Source: Labrys miyagiensis
GTDB lineage: Bacteria > Pseudomonadota > Alphaproteobacteria > Rhizobiales > Labraceae
DNA length: 64,000 bases
Direction: 5' to 3'
Assembly: GCF_030160835.1 (NCBI RefSeq)
Contig: NZ_BSPC01000051.1
Span: 1 to 64,000 of the forward strand
Made by a program: the position numbers and the translations under genes. Below, piece after piece: positions 8,497-17,021 of this stretch. Each line of letters begins with the position of its first letter. Positions within the stretch are counted from its first letter, which is position 1. The notes under the pieces were generated by a model that was not told the origin of the DNA, did not search any database, and worked only from the letters and a program-made list of their open reading frames with translations.

Positions 8497-8997
8497 TCAA
8501 GACCGCAACACGCGGTCCTCATCATCGATGAGGGTGAGGCGGCACGGCGCTGCGTCGCTCCATTTCCATAGGACGAGGTTGAGGTCGTCATCGGTCACAC
8601 CGGGAGCAAAACTTCTGACGAGCAATCCATGGTAGCCCGCCGCTACGAGCCGTCGGGCGAAGGCTTGTGTCTTTGCTTCCCCTGTCACCTTCATCTGGTC
8701 TCGCCAGCTCGGATCGGCAAGCGCTGCAGCATCCATCCCCTCCGCGAGCAGGGCGGCATCATCCCGGCTGTCGAACACGCGCTCGATATCGGCATCATAG
8801 GACACGAGCGTTGTCGGTTGCAGACTACCGACCTGGTTCGCCTCCCGCAGAGCCGTCAGGACTGACAGGCAAGTATAGAGCGCAGGCGTCCCCTTGCGAT
8901 TGAAGCGGCCGCCATAGAGCTCCGCTCCGCGACCGGACAACGGCTCGCGCGCATAAACGGGGTTCAGCGCCCGATAGAGGGTTCCCTTGAAACGCAT
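8497..8997 (-). CDS. RES domain toxin of a RES-Xre module
   Basis: 166-aa RES family toxin; characterised members degrade NAD+. Typical parts are LYRALNPVYAREPLSGRGA, the GGRFN turn, the LYTCLSVLTALREANQ helix with the conserved glutamate, and YHGLLVRSFAPG near the end. The ATG at 8997 is preferred over a TTG one codon upstream. It begins 8 bp after the antitoxin's stop on the same strand. Length is normal and no lesion is visible, so the module may be active. Confidence 0.88.
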   Translation of the reverse strand: MRFKGTLYRALNPVYAREPLSGRGAELYGGRFNRKGTPALYTCLSVLTALREANQVGSLQPTTLVSYDADIERVFDSRDDAALLAEGMDAAALADPSWRDQMKVTGEAKTQAFARRLVAAGYHGLLVRSFAPGVTDDDLNLVLWKWSDAAPCRLTLIDDEDRVLRS

Positions 8998-9005
8998 CAA
9001 GCGGA

Positions 9006-9356
9006 TCAGGCGTGAACGCCGGCGTCGACCGCGTCGATATAGTCGAGCACATCATCGGCGCGACCGTCGCGGACCAGTTGCATCGCCGTCTGCCCCGAGA
9101 AGCCGGGCAGGGGCTCGGAGCGATACCAGGCATAGGCCATCAGCGCCGTTCCAAAGCGAGGCTCGACCTTGTTGATGATCTCGGTCATTTCGCGCAGCCG
9201 GCGCTGCGTCTTGTCGGATCGGATGCGGTCCCTGCGCTGGATTGCATCCTTGCCAAGCCCGCTCGTGCGAGCGATCTCTTCGCTCGTCGTGCGGAAGGCA
9301 TCGGCAATTTTGCGCGGCGAGAAAAGGCCGTCATCCGCATATTGGGCAAGACCCAT
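9006..9356 (-). CDS. Xre/MbcA/ParS-type antitoxin (DUF2384)
   Basis: 116-aa antitoxin paired with the RES toxin. The N-terminal helix-turn-helix (residues 12-40, FSPRKIADAFRTTSEEIART) is followed by the DUF2384 toxin-binding part, seen as LPGFSGQTAMQLVRDGRADD and VLDYIDAVDAG, where the C-terminal segment normally plugs the RES active site. A perfect 18-bp palindrome lies 32 bp before its start and contains TATATA, fitting autorepression by the complex. Confidence 0.88.
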   Translation of the reverse strand: MGLAQYADDGLFSPRKIADAFRTTSEEIARTSGLGKDAIQRRDRIRSDKTQRRLREMTEIINKVEPRFGTALMAYAWYRSEPLPGFSGQTAMQLVRDGRADDVLDYIDAVDAGVHA

Positions 9357-9387
9357 GGTCCATACTCCTGTTCCAGGCCAACCATTA

Positions 9388-9405
9388 TGACGCTATATAG
9401 CGTCA
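9388..9405. promoter_or_regulatory. Palindromic operator of the first RES-Xre module
   Basis: TGACGCTATATAGCGTCA is a perfect 18-bp palindrome whose centre could double as a -10 element. It has the same layout (TGAsGC, TATATA core, GCsTCA) as the site before the second RES-Xre module at 56747-56766. Confidence 0.8.
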
Positions 9406-9546
9406 AATTACCTGTGTTTCAATGGAGGATCAGTGGTGAAAGGGAAGCATAAGAAGCTAGAGAGCGCACGCTCGCGGATCGAGCGTGCCGCGGTCGCTGA
9501 AGTTCAACCGCGCCGCTCGCGATCCCGGCCCGTCGTCCCAAGCAAG

Positions 9547-10372
9547 GGCCCTGTCAGAGCAAAATTGCCGAAGGTGGCGGCGTCGGGTAGGGAGCGAGGA
9601 TGTCGCGCCCCAAACCCAATCCGTTTCGCTATTTCAATTCGTCGCCGGAGGTGATCCGCCTCGCTGTGATGATGTACGTGCGTTACCCCTTGTCATTGAG
9701 GAATGTGGAGGATCTGCTGCATGAGCGTGGCATCGACATCTGCCATGACACCGTGAGATTTTGCTGGAACCGCTTTGGTCCTTTGTTCGCTGGCGAAATC
9801 CGCAAAAGGCGGGTGAGGGCTGGAAACTTCAGCCGCTGGCGCTGGCACGTGGACGAGGTTTTCGTGAAGGTCAACGGCGAGCTCCTCTATCTCTGGCGGG
9901 CCGTCGATCATGAGGGCGAGGTTTTGGAGTTCTTCGTCAGCAAGACGCGGGACAAGGCCGCCGCTTTGAAATTCCTCAAGAGAGCTATGAAGCGCTACGG
10001 CCGTCCTGAATTCATCGTCACCGACGGGTTGCGCTGCTATGGTGCGGCCATGCGGGAGATCGGCAACCTCGAACGCCGCGAAATCGGTCGCTGGGGGAAC
10101 AATCGGGTCGAGAATTCCCACCAACCCTTTCGACGACGAGAGGCGGCGATGCTCCAATTCCGCAGGACGACGACGCTTCAGAAATTCGTCGTCGTCCACA
10201 GTCAGATCCACAACCACTTTAATTCGGAGCGCCACCTCGACAGCCGGCAAATCTACAAGCAGAGACGCTCGGCTGCCCTGGCCGAGTGGCGGGCAGTCGC
10301 GGCCTAAACCGAGCCTCGGTTTGACCTCCGTGCATCTGGCCGAGACCACTTGGAGTTAGCCTGACAGCACCA
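9547..10372 (+). mobile_element. IS6-family insertion sequence
   Basis: About 826 bp, the usual size for IS6. It holds one transposase and is bounded by imperfect inverted ends sharing CTGTCAG (9551-9557 and the complement at 10362-10368). The exact borders are approximate and I see no target duplication. Confidence 0.6.
9600..10307 (+). CDS. IS6 family transposase
   Basis: 235-aa full-length DDE transposase. N-terminal zinc/HTH part: RYPLSLRNVEDLLHERGIDI. Catalytic residues lie in WHVDEVFVKVNG (first Asp), IVTDGLRCY (second Asp) and NNRVENSHQPFRRRE (Glu). All three are present, so it is probably functional. It differs strongly from the other IS6 groups in the window (21 and 32 kb; 37 and 53 kb), so three separate IS6 lineages are represented. 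Confidence 0.9.
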   Translation: MSRPKPNPFRYFNSSPEVIRLAVMMYVRYPLSLRNVEDLLHERGIDICHDTVRFCWNRFGPLFAGEIRKRRVRAGNFSRWRWHVDEVFVKVNGELLYLWRAVDHEGEVLEFFVSKTRDKAAALKFLKRAMKRYGRPEFIVTDGLRCYGAAMREIGNLERREIGRWGNNRVENSHQPFRRREAAMLQFRRTTTLQKFVVVHSQIHNHFNSERHLDSRQIYKQRRSAALAEWRAVAA

Positions 10373-10722
10373 CCGTCCGAACATGCGAGCTCCGAATCCC
10401 AACCGATTGGGATTATCGGTCTCGGCTAATTGGGAGTCAATGGTCCGCTAATTGCGAATACAAGGGAGGTGATCTGGAAGCGTTGAGGGGTCTGCCTCTT
10501 TCGCCAACACATCAAAATTCGCGGCTGATAGTTCAAATTCGTGCGGCAATCGGCGGTGTTCGGCGTTCTCAACTAAGGCAGATTTTGGGGTATGTGGCGC
10601 GCCAGCCCCAACAAAACAACAACCCGCTGCCAATTCTAGTTGAACAAATTGGCATCTCCTGCGCTATAGGCAGCGAGCAGATCTCACATCCTAGAAGTCG
10701 CAGAGGTAGCAGGAGACAATAG
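10373..10722. other. No recognisable gene
   Basis: Short overlapping frames without domain resemblance. The last 40 bp lead into the small XRE-like gene. Confidence 0.4.
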
Positions 10723-10929
10723 TTGCGTTCAATACGATGGGCAGCGTTGGCCGCCGATTTTGACGCCAAGCTTGCTTCGAGCGGTCTGGGGCTTCGCGAA
10801 CTGGCGGCGCAGCTTGAGACGTCGCATTCAAACCTCAGCCGCCTTCGCAGCGGTGCTCATTGTTCGGCGGAATTATTCATGGTCGTGTGTTTGTGGATGA
10901 ATAAAGATCCACGCGTTTATTTGAGCTAG
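10723..10929 (+). CDS. Small XRE-like helix-turn-helix protein
   Basis: 68 residues, almost all a Cro/CI-type DNA-binding domain: LAADFDAKLASSGLGLRELA then QLETSHSNLSRLRSGAHCS, ending in LWMNKDPRVYLS. The only available start is TTG at 10723 and no strong ribosome binding site is visible, so it may be a truncated regulator. The C-terminal MNKDPRVYL recalls phage and plasmid XRE proteins with a following DP-x-Y motif. No toxin partner is adjacent. Confidence 0.5.
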   Translation: MRSIRWAALAADFDAKLASSGLGLRELAAQLETSHSNLSRLRSGAHCSAELFMVVCLWMNKDPRVYLS

Positions 10930-10947
10930 TGCCCCCCAACCAAAGCC

Positions 10948-11232
10948 CTAACCACCGGCCGGCGTATCGCCGAAGCGGGCGGCAACTGCAACGCCCTTCG
11001 AAGAACTGACATCATCAACATCTCTGGAAAAAACGACAGCGCCGACTATTCGACCTTCATTCGTCTCTTTACCAATGGAAAAGGAGGCTTCGCGAAGTGC
11101 CCTATACAGCGTTGGCATAGCTAGAGGATTCAGCGCTACTAGTTCATTGTGGGCGTCTCGTACGAAGGTCACGTTTGCATAAAATGTATCCGTAGACACG
11201 GATGGCTCCTGACCTCGAGGTTTGACCGACAA
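10948..11232 (-). CDS. Hypothetical protein
   Basis: Up to 94 residues with a mixed beta/alpha pattern (TFYANVTFVRDAHNELVALN, RIVGAVVFSRDVDD). No family recognised. A VSTDTFYAN start 11 codons in is as likely as the first ATG. Composition is coding-like. Confidence 0.35.
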   Translation of the reverse strand: MSVKPRGQEPSVSTDTFYANVTFVRDAHNELVALNPLAMPTLYRALREASFSIGKETNEGRIVGAVVFSRDVDDVSSSKGVAVAARFGDTPAGG

Positions 11233-11362
11233 TGTAGCGGTTAGGGTTTTAGCCGGCTAGTCCTGGCCTATGCTATCATTCAACCAACCGTCAGCTACTT
11301 CGTCATTCAAAGCTGGCGGCCAGCTCCGGCCGTGATTTTCCGGAAGAGCGGTCGGGGCGCTG

Positions 11363-11581
11363 TTAGCGCAGAAGAACCGTTGCCATGCCCTCAGGCGGAT
11401 CGAGCGTATCGCGCACCACTCCGCACCCAAATATCACAAGGCCGCAAACGACGAAGACCGCTGCCGTTTTGGGGCGCAGCATGATGAAACATGCGCTGGC
11501 GAGAAACATTAACGCGACAACAATCGCCATGATCGCGAGGTTTACCATCGCCGTAGCCTTTGTAGCGGGGCTATAGCTCAA
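11363..11581 (-). CDS. Small membrane protein, hypothetical
   Basis: 72 residues with two hydrophobic helices (MVNLAIMAIVVALMFLASAC and TAAVFVVCGLVIFGCGVV) joined by a short basic loop (RPK), giving a hairpin in the inner membrane. No family recognised. Its start region resembles a tRNA 5' end only by chance. Confidence 0.5.
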   Translation of the reverse strand: MSYSPATKATAMVNLAIMAIVVALMFLASACFIMLRPKTAAVFVVCGLVIFGCGVVRDTLDPPEGMATVLLR

Positions 11582-11649
11582 CCGCTCCGGCGGGCTCCAG
11601 TTCCCACTGCAATTGCCTCGAACTCAAATTTTTGCTTCATAGACAAAAA

Positions 11650-11677
11650 CCCCCGGCCTGCCGGGAAAGGCCGGGGG
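11650..11677 (-). terminator. Rho-independent terminator, minus strand
   Basis: A 10-bp GC-rich stem (CCCCCGGCCT with AGGCCGGGGG, 8-nt loop) is followed on the minus strand by TTTTTGTC. It would end transcription coming from the small gene at 11948-12157, about 270 bp upstream. Confidence 0.8.
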
Positions 11678-11947
11678 TACGCAACCGCCTCGCCTGTGGA
11701 AGAGGCGGACGCATGAGCATCGGGTGGGTCAAGAGGGGAAGGTTGCATGACCCTGATCACATACTACCTGTGGTTGAAGCAAGAAATTGACGAATTTACC
11801 CCACAATCAAACAAAAATGGTCAGCCTCGGGCCCAGATGGGTGCCTGCTGGTTACCAAAACCCTGGCCGTGTGGCTGGCCACCCACGGCCTAATTGTTGT
11901 TTTTCCTTCAGCCGCCGCTGTCGATACCACCACCTCTTCCGCCCTTC

Positions 11948-12157
11948 CTATGCCTCCCCTCCGGCCTTTGGTTTTTTGTGTCGGAGGCCCCAATAAAGAT
12001 CCCAGAGCAGTGAGGTGCGGGCAACGGGGCACATCCTGGCCGTGTATGGATCGCATAGCCCCATCTGGCGGGCATATCGCTCATCCTCGACAATCGCGAG
12101 CTGATAGCAAACGAAGCAAAGGCAAACTAGTGGGACGGCGATCACCAGATTTTTCAT
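11948..12157 (-). CDS. Small single-span membrane protein, hypothetical
   Basis: 69 residues starting MKNLVIAVPLVCLCFVCYQL, one N-terminal membrane helix, followed by a soluble part with paired cysteines (GLCDPYTARMCPVA). The ATG at 12157 follows GGGG at a suitable distance; the 19-codon upstream extension looks non-coding. It is divergent from the ScpB-like gene. Function unknown. Confidence 0.5.
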   Translation of the reverse strand: MKNLVIAVPLVCLCFVCYQLAIVEDERYARQMGLCDPYTARMCPVARTSLLWDLYWGLRHKKPKAGGEA

Positions 12158-12261
12158 GAGGGAACCCCAGTCGACTTCTTCCAACTGACGCCCGCGGCGA
12201 CGATGATCAAACAAGTTTATGGCAGCGGCAGCACAGCATAGGCCACGGTGAGTCCGAACAC

Positions 12262-12764
12262 ATCATCTATGGCTTCAAGACGGAAGAGGCGGCGCAGTCC
12301 TTGTATATTCGCGCCAGCGAGCTCACCGAGGCGCCACGGCCGGCGCTGACGCCGCTGGAAGCCACTGTTTTGCTGGCTATCGGATATTTCCGGCCGGTGA
12401 CGAGGGGCGAGCCTTCTAAGATGTTCGGGCGCGAGATCTCGCGAGACCTGATCGCCGATCTGCGCAGCGATGGCTTCTTCTGGGCAGGTCCACGCAGCCC
12501 CCAGCCGGGAGCGCCCTATACCTATGCCACCACACCGGGCTTCCGGGAGCATTTCGGGTTCCAGACCCTGCGCGACCTGCCGGACCTCGAAAGGCTGGAG
12601 GATGCCGGCCTGCTGAGCAGGGCTCGGCTGCTGGCCGAGGACTTGCCGACGGTTCCCAGTGAAGAGGAGGGGAGGGGGAGGGAGAGGGGCAGGGAGATGG
12701 CGAGGATGATGCTGTCGAAGAGGTGGAGGGCTACTCGGTATTTGGCGGTGCCTTACCCGAATGA
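12262..12764 (+). pseudogene. ScpB-like protein, N-truncated and frameshifted
   Basis: Resembles the C-terminal winged-helix half of ScpB, the SMC-kleisin partner used in chromosome condensation. Matching parts are LTPLEATVLLAIGYFRPVTR, the YATTPGFREHFGF segment and LRDLPDLERLEDAGLL. The N-terminal half is missing, and the first in-frame start is TTG at 12301. In frame the tail turns basic and runs to 12840. Shifting frame inside the G-rich run at 12665-12690 gives instead an acidic tail ending EEVEGYSVFGGALPE at 12764, more like a real ScpB end. It heads a small operon with the next two genes. Confidence 0.6.
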
Positions 12765-12850
12765 AGGGTCGCGATCTGCGGTTTTGCCCATGGTTTCGAA
12801 GCTAGGAATGTCATATATGACGGTTATTCCCCTGACATAAGCACATCGCC

Positions 12851-13690
12851 ATGAAGCCTCCTTTTAAGCCGTTCACTGTCGAGGTGAAGCGCTCGCGTTC
12901 CACTACCTCCGTCGCAAAGCCGATCAGCAGCGAGCCGCCCGTGCTGATTGAAGCCCAGCCGGCCTCTGCCCCGGTTCCGCCGTCCCAAGCCCGCCAGTTG
13001 GCCGAGCAGATGTTTGCCACTCTGACGACGAGCTCCAGCGCGGCGCCAGAGACCAAGGTGACGGCGCAGAGCGTGTTTCGGACGGTTCCTTCGCCGGTCG
13101 TACCGGTGGCGAAGCCGGACGTTGAGCCGGTGGCGGAGGGAGTGTTTCGGGCGAGTGCTCCACCACCCGCACCGGTGCATGCGCCGGATCCAAATCCTTC
13201 CGCGACAAAGCTCCTGTCGCTCAAGGGGGTGGTTCCCGCCAAGCTGCGGGAGCCGCACGGGGAGAAAGTCCCAACTTCCCGGGTGGCGGAGAGTGTGTTC
13301 CGGACGGCTGCTCCACCGGCCGTAACGATGGAGGCATCGGACGCTGAGCCGGCGCCCAATCCTTCCCCGACACAGCTCCCGTCCGTCGAGGAGGCGGTTC
13401 CAGCCAAACCGCCCAACCCTCGGACACGGAAGGTGCGAACTGAGCCTGCGCTGGTGAACGAGGTCGTGAAGTCGAACGTTCCGACAGCTGGGAAGCTGGC
13501 CGCGCCTAGTGCGCCGGCGCGGCCGCAGCGCAATCCGCTCCTCCAGGTCCCCGAAGTGAAGTTTGCCGGAGTGAAGCTCACTCAGGCGGGTCCCGCCTCG
13601 CCGGCGGCTGAAGCCCAGCTTCAGGGACGGCAGAACTGGGGCTGGAGCCCTGGCGAGCGCTGGAAGAGGCGGCTGCGGTATCTGCGCTGA
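12851..13690 (+). CDS. Pro/Ala-rich repetitive protein, hypothetical
   Basis: 279 residues, low complexity and largely disordered. An imperfect unit recurs three times: AQSVFRTVPSPVVP, AEGVFRASAPPPAP and AESVFRTAAPPAVT, each followed by a D/E-P-x-PNPSxT-L stretch and a VPAK motif. The N-terminus (FKPFTVEVKRSRS) and C-terminus (WGWSPGERWKRRLRYLR) are basic and conserved-looking, as in linkers that tie two partners together. It sits between the ScpB-like and 110-aa genes on the same strand, which suggests a DNA-associated role, but no function is established. Confidence 0.6.
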   Translation: MKPPFKPFTVEVKRSRSTTSVAKPISSEPPVLIEAQPASAPVPPSQARQLAEQMFATLTTSSSAAPETKVTAQSVFRTVPSPVVPVAKPDVEPVAEGVFRASAPPPAPVHAPDPNPSATKLLSLKGVVPAKLREPHGEKVPTSRVAESVFRTAAPPAVTMEASDAEPAPNPSPTQLPSVEEAVPAKPPNPRTRKVRTEPALVNEVVKSNVPTAGKLAAPSAPARPQRNPLLQVPEVKFAGVKLTQAGPASPAAEAQLQGRQNWGWSPGERWKRRLRYLR

Positions 13691-13746
13691 TACGGTGCGG
13701 GAGAGCGCCATCGGCGAACGAGTGAGAGAGGCGTGTTGGAGGGGCG

Positions 13747-14079
13747 ATGACCAGCGTGGAAGACTTCAACCTGCGCCTCAGCGCCACCAAGGACACCCTG
13801 GTCGGGCTTCAAAAAAGCGACCCGGCCCTGGCGCCGCTTCAGGAGGATGAACTTCGATCGCGCGTGCAGTCGCTGGTGAGCTTTCTGGCTGGGATCGAGC
13901 CCGGCGGCGCGCTGCCACCGTGGTTTGTCGAGGTTACTGCCAGCGCCGAAGACTACCTCATGGACTGCCTTCGAAGCAGCATGGTCGGTGGCGGCCAAGC
14001 GCCAAGGACCTCGCCGCCACCTCCGGATACTCCAATCGAGCCAAGGCCCAGGCCGTGGTGGCGTTTCTGGGGCCAGTAG
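13747..14079 (+). CDS. Hypothetical protein, third gene of the ScpB-like operon
   Basis: 110 residues: a helical N-terminal half (EDFNLRLSATKDTLVGLQKS and DELRSRVQSLVSFLAGIEPG) and a Pro-rich tail ending RPRPWWRFWGQ. GGAGGGGCG lies just before the ATG. It starts 57 bp after the Pro/Ala-rich gene. No family recognised. An IS21 element inserted 80 bp after its stop separates it from the 52-aa gene at 19435. Confidence 0.55.
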   Translation: MTSVEDFNLRLSATKDTLVGLQKSDPALAPLQEDELRSRVQSLVSFLAGIEPGGALPPWFVEVTASAEDYLMDCLRSSMVGGGQAPRTSPPPPDTPIEPRPRPWWRFWGQ

Positions 14080-14287
14080 CCGGCGACGGCTCGATGTCGC
14101 ACAGACCCCTCGTGATGCCGCTGGTTGCGCCTCAATCGAGGTCGCACCAAATTAAGGATTGCGGATTCCGACGAAGCCGGCCATGCATTCCAATCTGAAG
14201 CCGGCCGGTGATTCCGATTTGAAGCCGGCCACCTTCGAGGTCATTCGCATGGGTCTTGTTGGATGATGTTTTGGCGAAGTGCGTTGG

Positions 14288-14410
14288 TCAAGCGGCGTCG
14301 ACTTGGAGATCGACCTTGCGAGCCTTTCTCATGCTCTCTCCTGTGAGTTCGATGCGGTAGGCATTGTGCACGAGCCGGTCGAGGATGGCGTCGGCGATGG
14401 TCGGGGAACC
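14288..14410 (-). pseudogene. istB: istB 3' end, separated by the recombinase cassette
   Basis: Encodes the last 40 residues of IstB: GSPTIADAILDRLVHNAYRI then ELTGESMRKARKVDLQVDAA and stop. It continues exactly where the 5' part (17027-17666) breaks off after DRWYDLIGSP, showing that istB was once intact. Confidence 0.9.
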
Positions 14411-14442
14411 AAACATCAGAGGCTGCCGCCATTCTCGACGGG

Positions 14443-14922
14443 GTGGTGTCTCATTTGACGGTCATCGACCCGCGTCACGGCCTTGCGGGTCAGCGTCTGG
14501 AGCTCGTGTCGTCCGGTTCTGCGCGCGGTCCGGCTTTTGTCGTTGTTCGACTATCTGACGGACGCCGCCGTTCAATTCGGCGCTCGGTGACCGATCTTGC
14601 CGCTGCGTCACCGGAAGAACAAGGCGCTTCGAAAGCGTTGGCCCGCATCAACGTCCGAACGCTGCTCACATTGATGCACCATTTGAACCGCACCTTGGCC
14701 TCCCGTATCGAGGAGGTGATTCGCGATGAACATCCAGTCGAATCTGCACCGCGTAGCGTCCCAGACCCTCACCGAACTTGCGAACCCGGGCATGACAACA
14801 CTCCCGAGACTTTGGCTCAACTTGCCGGGGGAGACGCAAAAGCAGATCGCGCAGAGCTGCGCGCGACTTCTCTTGCGGAAGCGATCGACAGGCGCGCCGA
14901 TAGCGGCGGATCGGCATGTTGA
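14443..14922 (+). CDS. DUF5372-like protein of the recombinase cassette
   Basis: Starts VSHLTVIDPRHGLAGQRLEL and continues FVVVRLSDGRRRSIRRSVTD, the DUF5372 signature found upstream of large serine recombinases. The frame runs to 159 aa, but its last third overlaps the next small gene and looks less natural, so the true end is uncertain. The start is GTG. Role in integration or control of the recombinase is inferred from its constant neighbourhood. Confidence 0.65.
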   Translation: MVSHLTVIDPRHGLAGQRLELVSSGSARGPAFVVVRLSDGRRRSIRRSVTDLAAASPEEQGASKALARINVRTLLTLMHHLNRTLASRIEEVIRDEHPVESAPRSVPDPHRTCEPGHDNTPETLAQLAGGDAKADRAELRATSLAEAIDRRADSGGSAC

Positions 14923-14935
14923 AAGCGTCGAATAG
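14726..14935 (+). CDS. Small accessory protein before the recombinase
   Basis: 69 residues with an excellent ribosome binding site (GGAGGTGAT) 7 bases before the ATG. The core TTLPRLWLNLPGETQKQIAQ followed by SCARLLLRK resembles the short LP-ExxxxIAxxLARLL proteins that often precede large serine recombinases in such cassettes. Its 3' end overlaps the recombinase start by 20 bp, pointing to translational coupling. Confidence 0.6.
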   Translation: MNIQSNLHRVASQTLTELANPGMTTLPRLWLNLPGETQKQIAQSCARLLLRKRSTGAPIAADRHVESVE

Positions 14936-17021
14936 ACCGGACGAATGCGTAACTGCCGCGCATCGCGGCAAGCTCGCTTACATTTACGTCCGGCAGTCTT
15001 CCGTGAACCAGGTGCGGCATCATCAGGAAAGCACGGAACTGCAATACCGTCTCGTCGATCGCGCGGTCGCTCTTGGCTGGCCGCATGAGCGCGTGCATGT
15101 CATCGACGAAGATCTTGGCAAATCCGGAGCCGGGAGCGTTGAGCGAGTGGGCTTCAAGAAGCTGATTGCCGAGATCGGACTGGGGAACGCCGGCCTGGTC
15201 ATCAGCCTCGATGCCTCCCGGCTTGCTCGCAACAACCGCGATTGGCATCAGCTTCTCGATTTGTGCTCGCTCTTCGGCGTCATCATTGCCGATGGCGAAC
15301 GTCTCTACGACCCCTGCGCTTACCATGACCGCCTGCTGCTCGGTTTGTCCGGCATCATGAGCGAGGCGGAGCTGCACCAGATCAAGCAGCGCCTGCACCA
15401 GGGCGAGCGTCAGAAGGCGGCGCGTGGCGAGCTACGCCTTCCTATTCCCGCCGGACTGGCGCATGGACGCTCGGGCGAGATCATTCTCAATCCCGATGAG
15501 CAGGTGCAGGCGAGGCTCGGCCTCGTCTTCGCCAAATTCCGCGAGCTTCACACTGCGCGGGCCGTGATGCGCTACCTGCGAAAGAACGATTTGCCGCTGC
15601 CTGTGCGTCCCGTCCTCGGCCCGGCGCCGCACGATGTGGTGTGGCGCCAGGCCGACAGCTCGCGAGTACTCAGCATCCTCCAAAATCCTGCCTATGCTGG
15701 AGCGTATGTCTATGGCCGCAGGCGGGTGGAAGGCGGGCGGATTCGCCATGGCGTTTATCGCCCGAGGACGACCAATGTCCCCATCGCCGACTGGGAGGTT
15801 TGCCTTCAGGCTGCCCATCCTGGTTATATCGGCTGGGAGGAGTTCATGGAGAACCAGAGGCGACTGGCAAACAACATCAACCGCTACGAAGCCGGTCATT
15901 CGGGCGTGCCGCGCAAGGGAGCGGCACTGCTGCAGGGCATCGCCGTTTGTGGGCGGTGCGGTCGCCGGATGAGCCTGCGCTATAGCGGTCCCGCTGGTGA
16001 CTACCCCGTCTACACCTGTCGCGCCGACCGCGATCAGGAGGGCGGGCCGCTATGCCAGGAAGTGCGTGCGCTGCCTGTCGATGCGCACGTCGAAAGCATC
16101 CTGCTCGAGGCCTTGCGGTCGGACAAGATCGCCATCGCCATCGCCGCACTGGGCCAGATCGAAGAGGAGACGCGTCAGCTTGAGCGGCAGTGGGCGCTGC
16201 GGCGCGAGCGGGCGCGCTATGAGGCAGAGCGTGCACGGCGCCAATATGATGCAGTCGAGCCTGAGAATCGTCTGGTGGCGCGTTCGCTGGAGCGCGTGTG
16301 GGAAGAGAAGCTTCGCGCCGCCGAGGCGATCGAACAAGATTACGAACGCTGGCGACATGACGAGCCCCTGGTCTTGAACGAGCCAGATCGCGAGGCGCTT
16401 CAAAAGCTGGGCGAAGATCTGCCCGGCATCTGGCACTCCCCTTCGACAACGGCGGCCGAGCGCAAGGGCATCTTGCGCCTCATCATCTGCGAGGTCATCC
16501 TCGACCAGAAGCGCTTCCAGGGCCAGGTCTGGTTCAAGATCCTGTGGCAGACGGGAGCGACAAGCGAGCATTCTCTCCAACGGCGGGTCCACACCTATGG
16601 CGACTACATCGATGTGGAGCGGCTGCGGAGCCGAGTGATCGAACTCAACGCCGCGGGCAAAATGGACAAGGAGATCGCGGCGGCCTTGAACGCGGAAGGC
16701 TTTGTCGCAGCGCGTGGTTGCGCGTTCAAAGGTGAGAATGTCTGGCTTCTGCGGACACGTTGGGGCATCCCCACCGTCAAGATCAACGGGGCGAGCGCCA
16801 ATCCCGACCGATGGCCGGATGGAACCTACTCTGTTCAAGGGTCGGCCGCCGCCCTGGGCGTCACACCACAAACCGTCTTCGACTATCTCGCACGCGGCTG
16901 GCTCGAGGGACACCAGCTCACGAAGGGGCAGCCGTGGCAAATCGAACTCTCAGACGACCAGATCAACACGCTGCGGGCACGGATCACACGCAACAGGCGA
17001 TCAAGGAAGGAGGCGTCATGA
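14916..17021 (+). CDS. Large serine recombinase
   Basis: 701-aa site-specific recombinase. The resolvase domain has AYIYVRQSSVNQVRHHQEST with the nucleophilic serine at 28 or 29 and SLDASRLARNNRDW. The recombinase domain follows (HTARAVMRYLRKNDLPLPVR, ILQNPAYAGAYVYGRR), then a zinc ribbon (CGRCGRRMSLRY with a distal CRADRDQEGGPLC), a coiled coil of charged residues (430-480) and C-terminal helix-turn-helix repeats. It is complete and probably catalyses integration of its own cassette. It ends 6 bp inside the right border repeat region. Confidence 0.9.
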   Translation: MLKASNRPDECVTAAHRGKLAYIYVRQSSVNQVRHHQESTELQYRLVDRAVALGWPHERVHVIDEDLGKSGAGSVERVGFKKLIAEIGLGNAGLVISLDASRLARNNRDWHQLLDLCSLFGVIIADGERLYDPCAYHDRLLLGLSGIMSEAELHQIKQRLHQGERQKAARGELRLPIPAGLAHGRSGEIILNPDEQVQARLGLVFAKFRELHTARAVMRYLRKNDLPLPVRPVLGPAPHDVVWRQADSSRVLSILQNPAYAGAYVYGRRRVEGGRIRHGVYRPRTTNVPIADWEVCLQAAHPGYIGWEEFMENQRRLANNINRYEAGHSGVPRKGAALLQGIAVCGRCGRRMSLRYSGPAGDYPVYTCRADRDQEGGPLCQEVRALPVDAHVESILLEALRSDKIAIAIAALGQIEEETRQLERQWALRRERARYEAERARRQYDAVEPENRLVARSLERVWEEKLRAAEAIEQDYERWRHDEPLVLNEPDREALQKLGEDLPGIWHSPSTTAAERKGILRLIICEVILDQKRFQGQVWFKILWQTGATSEHSLQRRVHTYGDYIDVERLRSRVIELNAAGKMDKEIAAALNAEGFVAARGCAFKGENVWLLRTRWGIPTVKINGASANPDRWPDGTYSVQGSAAALGVTPQTVFDYLARGWLEGHQLTKGQPWQIELSDDQINTLRARITRNRRSRKEAS

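Noticed and set aside
11560-11600. tRNA-like start GGGGCTATAGCTCA
   Set aside because: It is the reverse of the start of a small membrane protein gene and no cloverleaf (anticodon or T arm) follows.
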